Shown: positions 5,079 through 5,974 of the stretch, in pieces | Position numbering within the stretch: position 1 is the stretch's first letter | How the letters are laid out: each line of letters opens with the position of its first letter | Assembly (NCBI GenBank): GCA_028293005.1 | Contig: JAQGLH010000014.1 | Coordinates: forward strand, 1-5,974 | Reading direction: 5' to 3' | Length of the DNA stretch: 5,974 bases | From: Alphaproteobacteria bacterium | GTDB lineage: Bacteria; Pseudomonadota; Alphaproteobacteria; Sphingomonadales; Sphingomonadaceae | Made by a program: the position numbers and the translations under genes | Notes under the pieces: model-generated | What the model was told of the DNA's origin: nothing | Databases searched by the model: none | What the model saw: only the letters and a program-made list of their open reading frames with translations

Positions 5079-5974
5079 GCCGCGGCCGTTTCGGCGAATT
5101 CGGCGGCGCCTATGTGCCCGAGATCTTGATGCCTGCGCTCGAGCAGCTCGAAGCGGCGTTCGTCGCGGCCGGGACCGACCCCGATTTCAATGCCGAGCTC
5201 AACGAATTGCTCACCAAATATGCCGGTCGCCCGACGCCGCTGACGCGCTGCCGCAACCTCGCCAAGGATCCGGTCCGGATCTATCTCAAGCGCGAGGATC
5301 TGCTGCACGGCGGCGCGCACAAGACCAACCAGGTGCTCGGCCAGGGGCTGCTCGCGCAGAGGATGGGCAAGACGCGGCTGATTGCCGAGACCGGCGCCGG
5401 GCAGCATGGCGTCGCCACCGCGATCGTCGGCGCGCTGCTTGGTTTCGAAACGCGCATCTACATGGGCGCGCACGATGTCGAGCGGCAGAAGCTCAACGTC
5501 TTCCGGATGCGGCTGATGGGTGCCGAGGTCGTGCCGGTGACGAGCGGCGGCCAGACGCTCAAGGACGCCGTCAACGAGGCTTTGCGCGACTGGGCGGGAA
5601 GCTTTGCCACCACCCATTATCTGCTTGGCACTGCCGCCGGCCCGCATCCTTTCCCGACGATGGTGCGCGATTTCCAGCGGGTGATCGGCCGCGAGGCGCG
5701 CGCGCAGATCCTCGAAGAGACCGGTGCCCTGCCGGACGCGGTGATCGCCTGCGTCGGCGGCGGCTCGAACGCGATGGGGATGTTCGCCGATTTCATCGAC
5801 GATGCGGGCGTGCGGCTGATCGGAGTCGAGGCGGCGGGGCGGGGCCTCGACGGCGCCGAGCATGGCGCGACCCTGCTTCGCGGCCGCCCGGGCGTCCTCC
5901 ACGGCGCCGAGACCTATGTGCTCCAGGACGAGGACGGGCAGATTTCGGAAAGCTGGTCGGTCTCGGCCGGCCTC
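5072..5974 (+). CDS. trpB: Tryptophan synthase beta subunit (cut by window end)
   Basis: TrpB is the PLP enzyme that condenses indole with serine to tryptophan, working as an alpha2-beta2 complex with TrpA. The first 301 residues (of roughly 400) are visible from ATG 5072, which overlaps the trpCF stop (ATGTTGA) and has a GGGAGAG ribosome-binding site (about 5060-5066). Seen are [17 protein letters not shown] (7-23), [17 protein letters not shown] with the PLP lysine K84, AETGAGQHG with catalytic E106, [28 protein letters not shown] and the PLP phosphate loop GGGSNAMG (229-236). The wording [28 protein letters not shown] and [11 protein letters not shown] follows E. coli/Salmonella TrpB closely. 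The common alphaproteobacterial form reads closer to GGRYVAETLMP and REELNHTGAHKVN. The gene is intact as far as seen. trpA is expected immediately after it. Confidence 0.97.
   Translation, partial: MLSRGRFGEFGGAYVPEILMPALEQLEAAFVAAGTDPDFNAELNELLTKYAGRPTPLTRCRNLAKDPVRIYLKREDLLHGGAHKTNQVLGQGLLAQRMGKTRLIAETGAGQHGVATAIVGALLGFETRIYMGAHDVERQKLNVFRMRLMGAEVVPVTSGGQTLKDAVNEALRDWAGSFATTHYLLGTAAGPHPFPTMVRDFQRVIGREARAQILEETGALPDAVIACVGGGSNAMGMFADFIDDAGVRLIGVEAAGRGLDGAEHGATLLRGRPGVLHGAETYVLQDEDGQISESWSVSAGL

Noticed and set aside
4643..5902. Long minus-strand ORF (419 codons) opposite trpCF/trpB
   Set aside because: Shadow of trpB and the TrpF domain; composition is that of an antisense frame and no domain is recognisable.

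Overview
The window is high-GC DNA (estimated by eye, no count run) with compact genes. It most resembles an alphaproteobacterium, probably of the Sphingomonadales. This rests on the base composition, the style of the porin N-terminus, and the Rrf2-sbp-porin neighbourhood. No rRNA or marker gene is present to settle it.

Left part, minus strand (1-1970): a sulfur-acquisition block. An Rrf2-family regulator with four cysteines (1512-1970) is followed in the same direction by a periplasmic sulfate-binding protein, sbp (432-1445). Next come a strong Rho-independent terminator (374-408) and the start of an outer-membrane porin of the OprO/OprP type (1-357, running off the left edge). A perfect inverted repeat, CTAGTA-N3-TACTAG (1481-1495), lies between regulator and sbp and is a good operator candidate. 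The expected sulfate permease genes are not in view and would lie further left.

Middle (1971-2575): about 600 bp without a conventional gene but rich in RNA-level signals. It holds a long imperfect hairpin just upstream of the Rrf2 gene (1996-2076) and a TATAAT box (2115-2120). It also holds a possible short untranslated transcript ending in a perfect-looking terminator (2237-2273). The last part is a trp attenuator: a 44-residue leader peptide with Trp-Arg-Trp near its end (2352-2486) and a terminator hairpin with seven T (2527-2556) just before trpD.

Right part, plus strand (2576-5974): trpD, a fused trpCF and trpB (cut by the right edge). The reading frames overlap by 8 and 7 bases, so this is one translationally coupled tryptophan operon. 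The enzymes cover anthranilate to indole-glycerol phosphate and then the beta subunit of tryptophan synthase; trpA is expected next. trpE and trpG are not upstream of trpD.

The most notable point is that trpD, trpCF and trpB all look like the enterobacterial type (trpC-trpF fusion, E. coli-like signature blocks in TrpB and TrpD). They do not look like the trp genes usual for alphaproteobacteria. Together with a ribosome-mediated attenuator, this suggests an operon acquired by transfer and since adapted in base composition, or a second, paralogous trp operon.
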